Of a stretch of 64,000 nt of DNA, positions 26,983 to 36,040 are shown piece by piece; the first letter of the stretch is position 1, and each line of letters opens with the position of its first letter. The DNA is from Rhizobium jaguaris (GTDB lineage Bacteria > Pseudomonadota > Alphaproteobacteria > Rhizobiales > Rhizobiaceae), in contig NZ_CP032695.1 of NCBI RefSeq assembly GCF_003627755.1, forward strand, positions 1,736,001 through 1,800,000, given 5' to 3'. The position numbers were made by a program, and so were the translations under genes. Below the pieces are notes generated by a model. The model saw nothing but the letters and a program-made list of their open reading frames with translations. It was not told the DNA's origin and made no database searches.

Positions 26983-27741
26983 ATGACCTGGTCGATCGTC
27001 ACGCGCGAGCCGGAAACCGGCCATCTCGCCATCGCCGTCGCCACCCGCTTTTTCGCGGTCGGCAACATCGTACCGAATATTCGCGGCGGCATTGGCGCCG
27101 TCGCGACGCAGGCGTTCAGCAGCCCGCTTTACGGCATCGATGGTCTGGCGATGCTTGCCGCCGGCCACATGCCGGAGGAAATCATTAGGACATTGACCGC
27201 GCGCGACGAAGGTCGCGAACAGCGCCAGTTCCACATGATCGACAGCAACGGCAACAATGCCGCTTTCACCGGCGCCAAATGCATCGACTGGGCCGGTCAT
27301 CTGATCGACGAAAATGTCTCGGTTGCCGGCAACATGCTGGCCGGTCCGCAGGTCATCGCCAAGAGCCTGTCGACCTTCAAGAAGACCCAGGGCATGCCGC
27401 TCGCCGAGCGGCTGCTCGAAGCCATGCGCGCCGGCGAGGACGCGGGCGGCGACAAACGCGGCAAGCAATCCGCTGCTTTGGTCATCTATCGCGACCAGGA
27501 TTATGCCTGGCTGAACATCCGTGTCGACGACAGCGCCGATCCGCTGACGGAGCTCGAACGGCTCTATGCCGTCGCACAGGAACGCTATCTGCATGTTGCC
27601 GAGACCACGCCCACGCGGCAGAACCCGAGCGGCATGATCGACCGTCGAGAGATCGACGAAAAGATCGCGGCACTGGAGGCCGCAAGGATTGCCGAAGGCC
27701 GCCCATCGGCCTCCTTCGCCACATCGCCGAAGCCGTCATGA
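26983..27741 (+). CDS. DUF1028-family protein
   Basis: 252 residues from ATG 26983, five bases after the GGT stop and preceded by GGGAG. The family pattern is plain: MTWSIVTREPETGHLAIAVATRFFAVGNIVPNIRGGIGAVATQAFSSPLYG, then GNNAAFTGAKCIDWAGH and GNMLAGPQVI, and RGKQSAALVIYR. DUF1028 proteins have no established function. The residue after the initiator Met is Thr-Trp-Ser, reminiscent of N-terminal-nucleophile hydrolases, but processing is not shown. The position between a GGT-like enzyme and the transporter ATPase suggests a second processing step on the same imported compound. No signal peptide is seen. Confidence 0.88.
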   Translation: MTWSIVTREPETGHLAIAVATRFFAVGNIVPNIRGGIGAVATQAFSSPLYGIDGLAMLAAGHMPEEIIRTLTARDEGREQRQFHMIDSNGNNAAFTGAKCIDWAGHLIDENVSVAGNMLAGPQVIAKSLSTFKKTQGMPLAERLLEAMRAGEDAGGDKRGKQSAALVIYRDQDYAWLNIRVDDSADPLTELERLYAVAQERYLHVAETTPTRQNPSGMIDRREIDEKIAALEAARIAEGRPSASFATSPKPS

Positions 27742-27792
27742 GCGGAATCGCGTAATGCCTGATACGATGCGCAAGATCACAAAGGTGAGCCT

Positions 27793-29643
27793 ATGACAAC
27801 CGTTGCCGCTCCGCAGACGAAAGCAGACGCAAAGCCCGTCCTCTCCGTCTCCAACCTGACGACATCGTTCCTTGCCGATGGCGAATGGCGCACGGTGGTG
27901 AAGAACATCTCCTTCGATGTCATGCCAGGCGAGACGGTCGCGATCGTCGGCGAATCCGGCTCCGGCAAGAGCGTCACCTCGCTCTCGATCATGCGACTGC
28001 TCGCCAAGGGCAGCAGCCGCATCGAAGGCTCGATCAAGCTTAACGGTCGCGACATCCTTTCGCTCTCGGACAACGAAATGCGCAAGGTGCGCGGCAAGGA
28101 TGTCGCGATGATCTTCCAGGAGCCGATGACCAGCCTCAATCCGATCTTCACCATCGGCCGGCAGATTTCCGAGGCGCTCACCTGCCACGGCGATATTTCC
28201 AAGGCCGAAGCCAAGGCCGAGACCATCCGCTTGCTCGAAAAAGTGCGTATTCCGAACGCTTCCTCCCGCTTTGACGAATATCCGCATCAGTTTTCCGGCG
28301 GCATGCGCCATCGCGTCATGATCGCGATGGCGCTGGCCTCGCGCCCGAAGCTTTTGATTGCCGACGAACCAACGACGGCACTCGATGTCACCATTCAGGG
28401 ACAAATCCTCGATCTCATCAAGGTTTTGCAGGAAGAGGAAGGCATGTCCGTCCTCTTCATCACCCACGACATGGGCGTCGTGGCGGAAATCTCCGACCGC
28501 ACCATCGTCATGTATCGCGGCGAAGCGGTGGAAACCGGCAACACTGACGATATCTTCCATCGCGGCCAGCACCCCTATACCCGCGCCCTGCTCTCCGCTG
28601 TGCCTCGGCTTGGCTCGATGAAGGAGCAGCCGCAACCGCTGCGCTTCCCGGTCGTCGATGCAAGCACCGGTGAGCGCACGGAACCGACCGCAGTCACCGA
28701 CACGGTCGATCGCGGCAAGACGCCGATCCTGGAAGTGAAGAATCTCGTGACCCGCTTCGCTACCCGAGGTGGGCTTCTCGGCCGCGTAACCGGCGCCATC
28801 CACGCCGTCGAGAACGTCTCCTTCGATCTCGCCCAGGGCGAGACGCTGTCTCTGGTCGGCGAATCCGGCTGCGGTAAATCAACGACCGGACGCTCGATCA
28901 TGCGCCTGATCGACCCCAATGCCGGGGAAGTCCGGCTCGACGGCTACGACGTGATGAAGCTCGACGCGCTCAATCTGCGCCGCATGCGCCGCAGTATCCA
29001 GATGATCTTCCAGGACCCGTTTGCCAGCCTCAATCCGCGCATGACCATTGGCGCCGCTGTCGCTGAGCCCTTTATCGAGCACGGGCTCGGCACCCGCGCC
29101 CAGGCGCGCGAGAAAGCGGCCGACCTGCTGGAGCGTGTCGGGCTGAAGGCGGATATGATGTCGCGCTACCCGCATGAATTTTCCGGCGGCCAGCGTCAGC
29201 GCATCTGCATTGCCCGTGCGCTCGCCCTCGACCCGAAGGTCATCGTGGCAGACGAAAGCGTCTCAGCTCTCGACGTCTCGATCAAGGCGCAGGTCTGCAA
29301 TCTCCTGATGGACCTGCAGCAGAGCCTCAATCTCGCTTATCTCTTCATCTCACACGACATGGCTGTCGTCGAACGCGTGAGCCATCGCGTCGCCGTGATG
29401 TATCTCGGCGAGATCGTCGAGATCGGCCCCCGTGCCTCGGTGTTTGAGAACCCGCAGCATCCCTATACGAAGAAGCTGATGGCGGCTGTCCCGGTGCCGG
29501 ATCCGTCCCGGCGCGGCATCAAGCGCAATCTCGCCGTTGACGAGCTGAAGAGCCCGGTGCGGCCCGTTGGCTATAACCCGCCGGCGCGCCAATTTCGTGA
29601 GGTCGCGAATGGCCATCTGGTGCGGCTGGACGAGGCGGCGTAA
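27793..29643 (+). CDS. Fused double ABC ATPase of a peptide-type transporter (DppD-DppF fusion, module B)
   Basis: 616 residues with two complete ABC domains. Domain 1 has Walker A GESGSGKS (53-60), signature FSGGMRHR and Walker B LLIADEP (about 186-192). Domain 2 has Walker A GESGCGKS (about 356-363), signature FSGGQRQR (about 463) and IVADES. The oligopeptide C-terminal extensions ([26 protein letters not shown]) follow each domain. A single chain can therefore energise the 23346/24290 permease pair. It may also serve the ATPase-less set at 14542-18018. It ends the operon that starts at 21760. Confidence 0.93.
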   Translation: MTTVAAPQTKADAKPVLSVSNLTTSFLADGEWRTVVKNISFDVMPGETVAIVGESGSGKSVTSLSIMRLLAKGSSRIEGSIKLNGRDILSLSDNEMRKVRGKDVAMIFQEPMTSLNPIFTIGRQISEALTCHGDISKAEAKAETIRLLEKVRIPNASSRFDEYPHQFSGGMRHRVMIAMALASRPKLLIADEPTTALDVTIQGQILDLIKVLQEEEGMSVLFITHDMGVVAEISDRTIVMYRGEAVETGNTDDIFHRGQHPYTRALLSAVPRLGSMKEQPQPLRFPVVDASTGERTEPTAVTDTVDRGKTPILEVKNLVTRFATRGGLLGRVTGAIHAVENVSFDLAQGETLSLVGESGCGKSTTGRSIMRLIDPNAGEVRLDGYDVMKLDALNLRRMRRSIQMIFQDPFASLNPRMTIGAAVAEPFIEHGLGTRAQAREKAADLLERVGLKADMMSRYPHEFSGGQRQRICIARALALDPKVIVADESVSALDVSIKAQVCNLLMDLQQSLNLAYLFISHDMAVVERVSHRVAVMYLGEIVEIGPRASVFENPQHPYTKKLMAAVPVPDPSRRGIKRNLAVDELKSPVRPVGYNPPARQFREVANGHLVRLDEAA

Positions 29644-29721
29644 CGCAATCGTGCCGTTGACTTCGGCAGGCTCCGGCGCTGATATCGGCAGCCCGTTTTC
29701 AAAATGATTGGAGTGATTGTG

Positions 29722-30273
29722 ATGACTGATACCGTACTCGATATTCCGGTAAAAAAGATCGACGGCAGCGAGACGACGCTCGCCGACTATCGCGGCAAGG
29801 TGATCATGGTCGTCAACGTCGCCTCCAAATGCGGACTGACGGTGCAATATGAAGGGCTGGAAAAGCTCTATGAGGACAAGCGCGACGACGGCCTCGTCAT
29901 CGCCGGCTTTCCCGCCAATGATTTCAAAGGCCAGGAGCCCGGCACGAACGACGAAATCCTGAGCTTCTGCACCCTGACTTATGACGTGCAGTTTCCGATG
30001 TTTTCCAAGATCGCGGTGACAGGCGAGGAGCGGCATCCGCTTTACAACAGCTTGATCGCTTCTGACGTCGTGACGACCGGTGACGGGCCGATGCGGGAGC
30101 GCCTTGCAAAAAACGGCCTTCAAACCGGACAGGACGGCGGCATCGTCTGGAACTTCGAAAAATTCCTGATCGGCCGGGACGGCAAAGTTGCCGCCCGCTT
30201 CGCACCTGACGTTACGGCAGATGATCCGCGCTTGCTCTCGGTCCTGGAAAAGGAACTGGCCCGCGCCGGCTGA
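29722..30273 (+). CDS. Glutathione peroxidase-family protein (cysteine type)
   Basis: 183 residues from ATG 29722 after GGAG; an in-frame ATG at 29704 is less well placed. The peroxidatic residue is C37 (NVASKCGLT), so no selenocysteine is used. The second motif reads FPANDFKGQEPG: the position that is Gln in FPCNQFGxQEPG is Asp (D67), a variant that also occurs in bacterial relatives. The third motif IVWNFEKFLIG supplies the Trp and Asn. It reduces hydroperoxides, probably with thioredoxin rather than glutathione, as cysteine-type members often do. It is followed by a clear terminator, so it is the end of its unit. Confidence 0.9.
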   Translation: MTDTVLDIPVKKIDGSETTLADYRGKVIMVVNVASKCGLTVQYEGLEKLYEDKRDDGLVIAGFPANDFKGQEPGTNDEILSFCTLTYDVQFPMFSKIAVTGEERHPLYNSLIASDVVTTGDGPMRERLAKNGLQTGQDGGIVWNFEKFLIGRDGKVAARFAPDVTADDPRLLSVLEKELARAG

Positions 30274-30297
30274 AGCGCCTTGCACATTTTCAAAAAT

Positions 30298-30327
30298 AAG
30301 GCGTTACCTCAATAGGTTACGCCTTTT
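30298..30327 (+). terminator. Rho-independent terminator after the glutathione peroxidase gene
   Basis: AAGGCGTTACC and GGTTACGCCTT form an 11-bp stem with one mismatch and a short loop, ending in TTTT. It starts 25 bases after the stop codon at 30273. Confidence 0.8.
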
Positions 30328-30457
30328 CTGATGGGCAGCAAGAAGCGTGCTTAGCCCGGTTGTATCATTGCCTCCCCTCCCGCCCGGGAGTATGTTTCGA
30401 CTTTCGAATACACGTCCGGACGGAACACTGCATCAGCTCTGATGGGAGGAGGATGTC

Positions 30458-31519
30458 ATGCGCGAACCTGATATGCAAAAACTCGACGCCCTAGTCGGAC
30501 GCTTAGTCGGCGATCTCGGCGCGGCCGTCACGGGTGTATTGGTGACGCTCGGAGATCATTTGGGCCTGTTCAGGGCCATGGCGGACGGAACACCGATGAC
30601 GTCGGCGGAATTGGCCGACAAGGTCGGCGTGAAGGAGCGTTATGTGCGTGAGTGGCTGTCGGCTCAAGCGGCGGCCGAATATGTCAGCTATGACGACCAG
30701 ACCGAGCGCTTCTACCTGACACCCGAACAGGCAATGGTGTTTGCGGAGGAAAACAGTCCCGCCTTCTTCACCGGCGCCTTCGAAGTTGTTCAATCCATGT
30801 GGCTCGACGAGCCGAAAATCGCCAATGCTTTCAAGACCGGCAGCGGTCTCGGCTGGCATGAACACAGCGCCTGCCTGTTCCGCGGCACGGAGCGTTTCTT
30901 CCGGCCGGGCTACAACAGCCATCTTGTTGCGGAATGGATACCGGCGCTGAAGGGTATGCACGAAAAGCTTCAAGCCGGTGCGGCCGTCGCCGATGTCGGC
31001 TGTGGCCATGGCGCCTCGACCATCCTGATGGCGCAGGCCTATCCGAACTCGACCTTCTTCGGCTTCGACTATCATCTCCCCTCCATCGAACGGGCGAAAG
31101 CCGCAGCGAAAGAGGCGGGTGTCGATGGCCGCATCACCTTCGAGCAGGCGACCGCCAAGGATTTCCCGGCTGCCGGCTATGACCTCGTGGCGATGTTCGA
31201 CTGCCTGCACGACATGGGCGATCCTGTCGGCGCTGGAAAGCATGTCAGGGAAAGTCTCGCCGACGACGGCACCTGGATGATCGTCGAACCCTTTGCGCAT
31301 GATTGCCTGAAGGACAATCTCAACCCGGTCGGCCGCGTTTACTACGGCGCATCGACGATGATCTGCACGCCGGCCTCGCTGTCACAGGAAGTCGGGCTGG
31401 GTTTAGGCGCGCAAGCCGGCGAGATGAAACTGCGCAAGGTTGCCATGGATGCGGGCTATTCGCATTTCCGCAAGGCGACCGAAACGCCGTTCAACATGGT
31501 CTTCGAAGTGAGAGCCTGA
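30458..31519 (+). CDS. SAM-dependent methyltransferase with N-terminal winged helix
   Basis: 353 residues. GGGAGGAGGA precedes the ATG. Residues about 15-95 form a winged-helix dimerisation domain (MTSAELADKVGVKERYVREWLSAQAAAEYV). Residues about 165-290 are a class I methyltransferase fold with the SAM loop AAVADVGCGHGASTILMAQAYP and the acidic end of strand 2 FFGFDYHLPSIE. The layout matches small-molecule methyltransferases of the Rv2258c-like group. The methyl acceptor is unknown. It is monocistronic and ends at a bidirectional terminator shared with the sugar transporter operon. Confidence 0.88.
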   Translation: MREPDMQKLDALVGRLVGDLGAAVTGVLVTLGDHLGLFRAMADGTPMTSAELADKVGVKERYVREWLSAQAAAEYVSYDDQTERFYLTPEQAMVFAEENSPAFFTGAFEVVQSMWLDEPKIANAFKTGSGLGWHEHSACLFRGTERFFRPGYNSHLVAEWIPALKGMHEKLQAGAAVADVGCGHGASTILMAQAYPNSTFFGFDYHLPSIERAKAAAKEAGVDGRITFEQATAKDFPAAGYDLVAMFDCLHDMGDPVGAGKHVRESLADDGTWMIVEPFAHDCLKDNLNPVGRVYYGASTMICTPASLSQEVGLGLGAQAGEMKLRKVAMDAGYSHFRKATETPFNMVFEVRA

Positions 31520-31522
31520 AAG

Positions 31523-31566
31523 CTGCGCCGCGCGCTCGGTCGAACGCGCGGCGCAGTTTGATCCTT
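31523..31566. terminator. Bidirectional terminator between convergent genes
   Basis: CTGCGCCGCGCG (31523-31534) and CGCGCGGCGCAG (31545-31556) form a perfect 12-bp GC-rich stem with a 10-base loop, followed by TTTGATCCTTT on the plus strand. It lies between the methyltransferase gene (plus) and the ATPase gene (minus) and can end transcription from both sides. Confidence 0.75.
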
Positions 31567-32651
31567 TATAGACGCTGACCGTCTTCGCCGAACAGCGATG
31601 CGAGCGCCGGCTGGAAATAGACCGGCTGCTCGCTTTCCAGCGCAACATCCTCATCAGCATCGATACGCACCGACATGGTCTCTTTGCCAATCTGCCCCCA
31701 GACCAGATTGTCTGAGCCCATGGGTTCTACGATGCTGAAGGTTGCCGGCAGGCTGGACATCCGGCCGTTGGCAGCGACAAATTGCATTTGTTCCGGCCGC
31801 ACACCGAGCGTTGCGGGGCGTCCGTCGCCAGGCGTGCCCGAGAATTCATAACCATTCAAGTCGATCTTGCGCCCGTCGGGCAGGATGAAAGCAGGCGTAC
31901 CGCCATTGCTGGCAACCTGCCCCGACAGGAAGTTCATGGACGGCGAGCCAACGAAGCCGGCCACGAAACGGTTGACCGGCCGGCGATAGATTTCCTTCGG
32001 TGCGGCGAACTGCTGGATAACGCCGCCGCTCATGACAGCGATACGGTCGGCGAGCGTCAGCGCCTCGATCTGGTCGTGCGTGACGTAGATCATTGTCGAA
32101 CCAAGCCCCGCATGCAGGCGCTTCAACTCGACGCGCAGCTCGGTGCGGAGCTTGGCGTCGAGGTTGGAAAGCGGCTCGTCGAACAGGAAGACATCGACGT
32201 CGCGCACCAGTGCGCGGCCGATGGCGACGCGCTGGCGCTGGCCGCCGGAAAGTTCGCCTGGTCTCCGTTTACGCAGCGGATCGATCTGCAGGATCTGCAC
32301 GGCGCGATCGACGCGCTTGGCAATCTCATCCTTGTTCATGCCGGCGATGCGCAGCCCAAAGGAAAGATTTCCCTCCACCGTCATTGTCGGGTACAGCGCG
32401 TAGGACTGAAAGACCATACCGATGCCGCGGTCTTTCGGTTCCTCCCAGGTGACGTTCCTGTCGCCGATCCAGATCTGGCCGCTGCTGATGTCGGTGAGGC
32501 CGGCGATGGCGTTGAGCAAAGTGGACTTGCCACAGCCGGAAGGCCCGAGAAGGACGATGAACTCGCCCGACTGGATTTCAATATTCAACGATTTCAGAAC
32601 GCTGACGGTGCCGAAATCGATTGCGAGTTCGCGAATGGAAACATTGGCCAT
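31566..32651 (-). CDS. Sugar ABC transporter ATPase (UgpC/MsmK/MalK type)
   Basis: 361 residues. Walker A GPSGCGKST (36-44), signature LSGGQRQR (about 134-141), Walker B VFLFDEPLSNLD and the switch VTHDQIEA are complete. The C-terminal TOBE regulatory domain (about 245-360: LGVRPEQMQF) is of the MalK type used by carbohydrate importers. It powers the permeases of 32655 and 33563. It starts three bases after the preceding permease gene and is the last gene of the LacI-controlled operon that begins at 38103. Confidence 0.94.
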   Translation of the reverse strand: MANVSIRELAIDFGTVSVLKSLNIEIQSGEFIVLLGPSGCGKSTLLNAIAGLTDISSGQIWIGDRNVTWEEPKDRGIGMVFQSYALYPTMTVEGNLSFGLRIAGMNKDEIAKRVDRAVQILQIDPLRKRRPGELSGGQRQRVAIGRALVRDVDVFLFDEPLSNLDAKLRTELRVELKRLHAGLGSTMIYVTHDQIEALTLADRIAVMSGGVIQQFAAPKEIYRRPVNRFVAGFVGSPSMNFLSGQVASNGGTPAFILPDGRKIDLNGYEFSGTPGDGRPATLGVRPEQMQFVAANGRMSSLPATFSIVEPMGSDNLVWGQIGKETMSVRIDADEDVALESEQPVYFQPALASLFGEDGQRL

Positions 32652-32654
32652 GAA

Positions 32655-33563
32655 TTATCCCTTGACTGCACCCGCGGTGATGCCGCGCACGAACCAGCGA
32701 CCCGAACCGAAATAAACGATCAGCGGAACCAAAGCCGTGAGGATGGTCGCCGCCATGTTGACGTTGTAAAGCTTCTCGCCTTGGGTCGAGTTGACGATGT
32801 TGTTGAGCTGAACCGTCATCGGAAAATTTTCCCGACCGGCGAAGACGACGCCGAAGAGGAAGTCGTTCCAGATGCCGGTGACCTGCAGAATCCCCGCCAC
32901 CACTAGGATCGGGATCGACATGGGGATCATCAGCCGGAAGAAGATCTGCCACAGTCCCGCACCATCGACTCGGGCGGCCTTGAACAGCTCCATCGGCAGG
33001 CTGGAATAATAGTTGCGAAACAGAAGCGTCAACACCGGCAGGCCGAAGACCGTGTGGGTGATGATGATGCAGGGCAATGTCGAATAGACGCCGACGCTGC
33101 GGTAGATGAGTACCAGCGGATAGATGAACACCTGATAGGGAATGAAAGCGCCAAGCAGCAGGATAGCGAAGAGAACGTTCGCTCCCTTTACCCGCCAGAA
33201 GGACAGCGCATAGCCGGTCAGCGATGAAATGAAGATCGACATAATCATGCTTGGTATCAGGATCTTCACCGAATTCCAGAAGCCGACGCTGATGCCGCCG
33301 CACTCAAGGCCGGTGCAAGCGGTGCTCCACGCCTGCACCCAGGCTTCGCCGGTCCAGACCTGCGGAAAGGCGAAGATATTGCCTTGCCGGATTTCCGGCA
33401 TGGATTTCAGCGAGGTGACGATCATCACATAGAGCGGCAACAGGAAGAACAGCGCGGCTATCACGAGAAAAGCATAAAGACCGATACGCGCCGGGGACAG
33501 ATGCTGCGGCTTGTGCCCTGACGGGCCCTCCATGACCTTTGCGACGGAAGATGGCATTGTCAT
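32655..33563 (-). CDS. Sugar ABC transporter permease (MalG-like)
   Basis: 302 residues, about six membrane helices. The EAA loop MELFKAARVDGAGLWQIFFRLMIPMSIPILVV and the C-terminal stretch GRWFVRGITAGAVKG are the MalG/CUT1 pattern. A longer periplasmic loop (WTGEAWVQAWSTACTGLECGGI, two cysteines) follows helix 1. The start shares one base with the stop of the MalF-like gene (TGATG at 33561-33565). The two permeases form the channel for a sugar or polyol whose identity the sequence does not reveal. Confidence 0.93.
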   Translation of the reverse strand: MTMPSSVAKVMEGPSGHKPQHLSPARIGLYAFLVIAALFFLLPLYVMIVTSLKSMPEIRQGNIFAFPQVWTGEAWVQAWSTACTGLECGGISVGFWNSVKILIPSMIMSIFISSLTGYALSFWRVKGANVLFAILLLGAFIPYQVFIYPLVLIYRSVGVYSTLPCIIITHTVFGLPVLTLLFRNYYSSLPMELFKAARVDGAGLWQIFFRLMIPMSIPILVVAGILQVTGIWNDFLFGVVFAGRENFPMTVQLNNIVNSTQGEKLYNVNMAATILTALVPLIVYFGSGRWFVRGITAGAVKG

Positions 33564-34501
33564 CAGTTCCCCCTCGGTTTATCACGGAAATATTCGTAGT
33601 AGAGCCACGGCGTGACCAGGATGACCACGGTAATGAACATGACGGTCGAGGCACTGGTCGCAAGGCCGATATTGCCGCGGCCGAAGAGGTAATCCATGAT
33701 GAATTTCCCCGGCACTTCGGTCGATATTCCCGGCCCGCCGCCGGTGGTTGCCAGCACCAGTTCGTAGACCCTGACCACGGCGATCGCCAGAAGCACGCTG
33801 GCGGTGATGATGGTCGGCCTCAGAATCGGAATGACGATGTGGAGATAGACGCGCCATGTCGGTATGCCGTCGATGCGCGTCGCCTTCCAGAGTTCACGAT
33901 CGACGCCGCGCAATCCCGCCAACATGATCGCCATGACCAATCCGGACGATTGCCAGATGCCAGCGAGCACAATGACGTAGAGCGCCAGGTCGCTTTGGAC
34001 GATCCAGTCGAAGCGGAACCAGGTGAACCCGATACTGTCGGCGACCCTTTGCAGGCCGAGCGTCGGGTTCATGATCCACTGCCAGACAAGGCCGGTGACG
34101 ATGAAGGACATTGCGAAGGGGTAGAGGAAGATCGTCCGGAAGGTATTTTCGAAGCGAACCTTCTGATCGAGCGCAACAGCCAGAAGAAAGCCGAGGATCA
34201 GGCAGCCGGCGATGAAGAGGATACCGAAGACGACGACGTTCTGCAGCGAAAGCAGCCAGCGTGCCGTCGTGAACAGTCGTTCGTACTGCTTGGTGCCGAC
34301 AAAGATGTTGACTGGCAGCACCTTGCTGTCGGTAAACGATATCCAGATGTTCCAGACAACCGTTACGACATAGGCAAGCAACACGATGATAAAGGCTGGG
34401 AACAGCGCGACATAGGCGGAAAGATGTCTCTTCTTCCTCGTGGCAGCCGTCCCGGCGACGGTCCCAGCGATGGTTCCGGCAGCAGTTTGCGGGGTACTCA
34501 T
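33563..34501 (-). CDS. Sugar ABC transporter permease (MalF-like)
   Basis: 312 residues from ATG 34501, with AGGAGGAG upstream; a longer frame to 34561 is not needed. After a Thr/Ala-rich tail and RKKRH, six helices follow. The EAA loop is RELWKATRIDGIPTWRVYLHIVIPILRPTII, typical of the CUT1 sugar permeases. It partners the MalG-like product. A 10-bp perfect hairpin at 34534-34558 separates it from the binding-protein gene upstream. Confidence 0.93.
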   Translation of the reverse strand: MSTPQTAAGTIAGTVAGTAATRKKRHLSAYVALFPAFIIVLLAYVVTVVWNIWISFTDSKVLPVNIFVGTKQYERLFTTARWLLSLQNVVVFGILFIAGCLILGFLLAVALDQKVRFENTFRTIFLYPFAMSFIVTGLVWQWIMNPTLGLQRVADSIGFTWFRFDWIVQSDLALYVIVLAGIWQSSGLVMAIMLAGLRGVDRELWKATRIDGIPTWRVYLHIVIPILRPTIITASVLLAIAVVRVYELVLATTGGGPGISTEVPGKFIMDYLFGRGNIGLATSASTVMFITVVILVTPWLYYEYFRDKPRGN

Positions 34502-34533
34502 GGATAAAGCTCCTCCTGCGCATTCATGGGAAC

Positions 34534-34558
34534 CGGCGGCAGGTAGGCCCTGCCGCCG
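34534..34558. repeat. Hairpin between binding-protein and permease genes (sugar operon)
   Basis: CGGCGGCAGG (34534-34543) and CCTGCCGCCG (34549-34558) are perfect inverted copies with a five-base loop, located 19 bases beyond the binding-protein stop codon. No T run follows on the minus strand. The position matches the stems in the other three transporter operons of this window. Confidence 0.7.
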
Positions 34559-34577
34559 CATGGATGTCGGATGAGGC

Positions 34578-35825
34578 TTACTTCGCCTGCTCGATGACCT
34601 TTGCGAACTGCTCGGCGAACTGGTCGGCCGTCATGCTCGGCGTCGTCCAGTACTGGGCGACAAGGTCCTGTTCGGTCTGAACGATGTCCTGCGGGGTGAG
34701 CACGTCCGGCGCCAGAATCTGCCGGCTCTGATCCTTGAGCGCGGTCAGGCCCTTCTGGGCGCAGGCGTCGAGCTTGGAGTTGTCCACGTCGAGGCGGACC
34801 GGCACGGAGCCCTTCTTGGAGTTGAAGGCGAGCTGGCCTTCCTTGGACATGATCACAGTCGCAAGCAGCGTCTGAGCATCGGTCGCCGCCTTGTCCTTCA
34901 GGACCGGGAAGACGAAGATGTCGCCGCCCATCATGAAGTTGGATTCACCCGGCCCGAGGATGCAGCCGAAATCCTTATCGGCGACCATGTTGGCATGGAT
35001 GAATTCGCCCTTGGCCCAGTCACCCATGAACTGGATGCCGGCCTTGCCGTCGATCAGCATACCGGTCGCCACATTCCAGTCACGGTTCGGGCTGCCCGGA
35101 TCCTGATAGTTGCGCAGCTTGGCGAAGACTTCCGCCACATGCTTGAACTTGTCGGACTTGACGGCGTCAGTGTCGAGATCCTTCCAGACCTTGGCATAGA
35201 GTTCCTTGCCGCCTTCGCCGAGAAGGATGGCATTGAACATCAACTGGAGCTGCCAGGGCTGACCGCCAACGGCGACCGGGATCAGGCCGGCGGCCTTGAT
35301 CTTGTCGAGCGCGGCAAACATTTCGTCCCAGGTTTTCGGCTCTTCGGTCACCCCTGCCTTGGCGAAAACCGGCTTGGAGTAGAACAGCCAATTCTGGCCA
35401 TGGTCGTTGATCGGTGCACCATAAATATGCCCCTGGAACTGGATGGCATTATAGAAGGCCGGCGTCAGGACCGATTTCCAATCCTGCTCCTTGGCAAGAT
35501 CGTCGAGCGGACGCAGCAGGCCCTGCTGGGCCAAGTCATTCATCTGCGTACCGGTATTGAACTGCATGGCTGTCGGCGGGTTGCCACCGATGATACGGTT
35601 AATGCCGATCGGACGCGCGGTTGAGCCGGACCCAGCGATCGCGGTATCGACCCATTGGCCACCGGCGGCATTGAATGTATTGGCGAGTTCACGCACGGCA
35701 GCGGCCTCACCGCCAGATGTCCACCAGTGCAGGACCTCGGCTCTCTTTCCCTCAGCCTGAGCGCCGGTGACGCCCAGTGCGATCAGCGCCGTGGCGCCAA
35801 CCAATGCCATTAACAATCCACGCAT
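34578..35825 (-). CDS. Sugar ABC transporter periplasmic binding protein (family 1)
   Basis: 415 residues from ATG 35825 (GGAGGAG is four bases upstream). The signal peptide MRGLLMALVGATALIALGVTGAQA precedes EGKRAEVLHWWTSGGEAAAVRELANTFNAAGG, the usual opening of family 1 sugar-binding proteins (CUT1). GDWAKGEF and the final helix resemble glucose/oligosaccharide binders of rhizobia. It binds its sugar in the periplasm and delivers it to the permeases of 33563 and 32655. The 215-bp gap upstream may carry an additional promoter or a processing site. Confidence 0.93.
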   Translation of the reverse strand: MRGLLMALVGATALIALGVTGAQAEGKRAEVLHWWTSGGEAAAVRELANTFNAAGGQWVDTAIAGSGSTARPIGINRIIGGNPPTAMQFNTGTQMNDLAQQGLLRPLDDLAKEQDWKSVLTPAFYNAIQFQGHIYGAPINDHGQNWLFYSKPVFAKAGVTEEPKTWDEMFAALDKIKAAGLIPVAVGGQPWQLQLMFNAILLGEGGKELYAKVWKDLDTDAVKSDKFKHVAEVFAKLRNYQDPGSPNRDWNVATGMLIDGKAGIQFMGDWAKGEFIHANMVADKDFGCILGPGESNFMMGGDIFVFPVLKDKAATDAQTLLATVIMSKEGQLAFNSKKGSVPVRLDVDNSKLDACAQKGLTALKDQSRQILAPDVLTPQDIVQTEQDLVAQYWTTPSMTADQFAEQFAKVIEQAK

Positions 35826-35994
35826 ATGCTCCTCCTCCATTTATGGCGTTCTTCTGAACACCTGTATTTCAGCCGCCGCCGTCTCAAGACCATCGGGTGC
35901 CGAATGCTGTCGCCCTCCAAAACCGCGCCGCCGGGCCTCCATTCCCCGCGGCGAACAGGCGATGCTTCCTCGGCATTGCCCGCTCGTCAAGTAT

Positions 35995-36012
35995 GCAGTC
36001 TGGGAGGACTGC
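35995..36012. repeat. Small hairpin in the gap between oxidoreductase and binding-protein genes
   Basis: GCAGTC-TGGGAG-GACTGC forms a 6-bp stem in the 215-bp gap between the Gfo/Idh gene (ends 36041) and the binding-protein gene (starts 35825). It could be an RNA-processing or attenuation stem. Nothing else in the gap is recognisable as a gene. Confidence 0.35.
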
Positions 36013-36040
36013 CAATTCTCCTAACTCTCTATAGCCTAGC

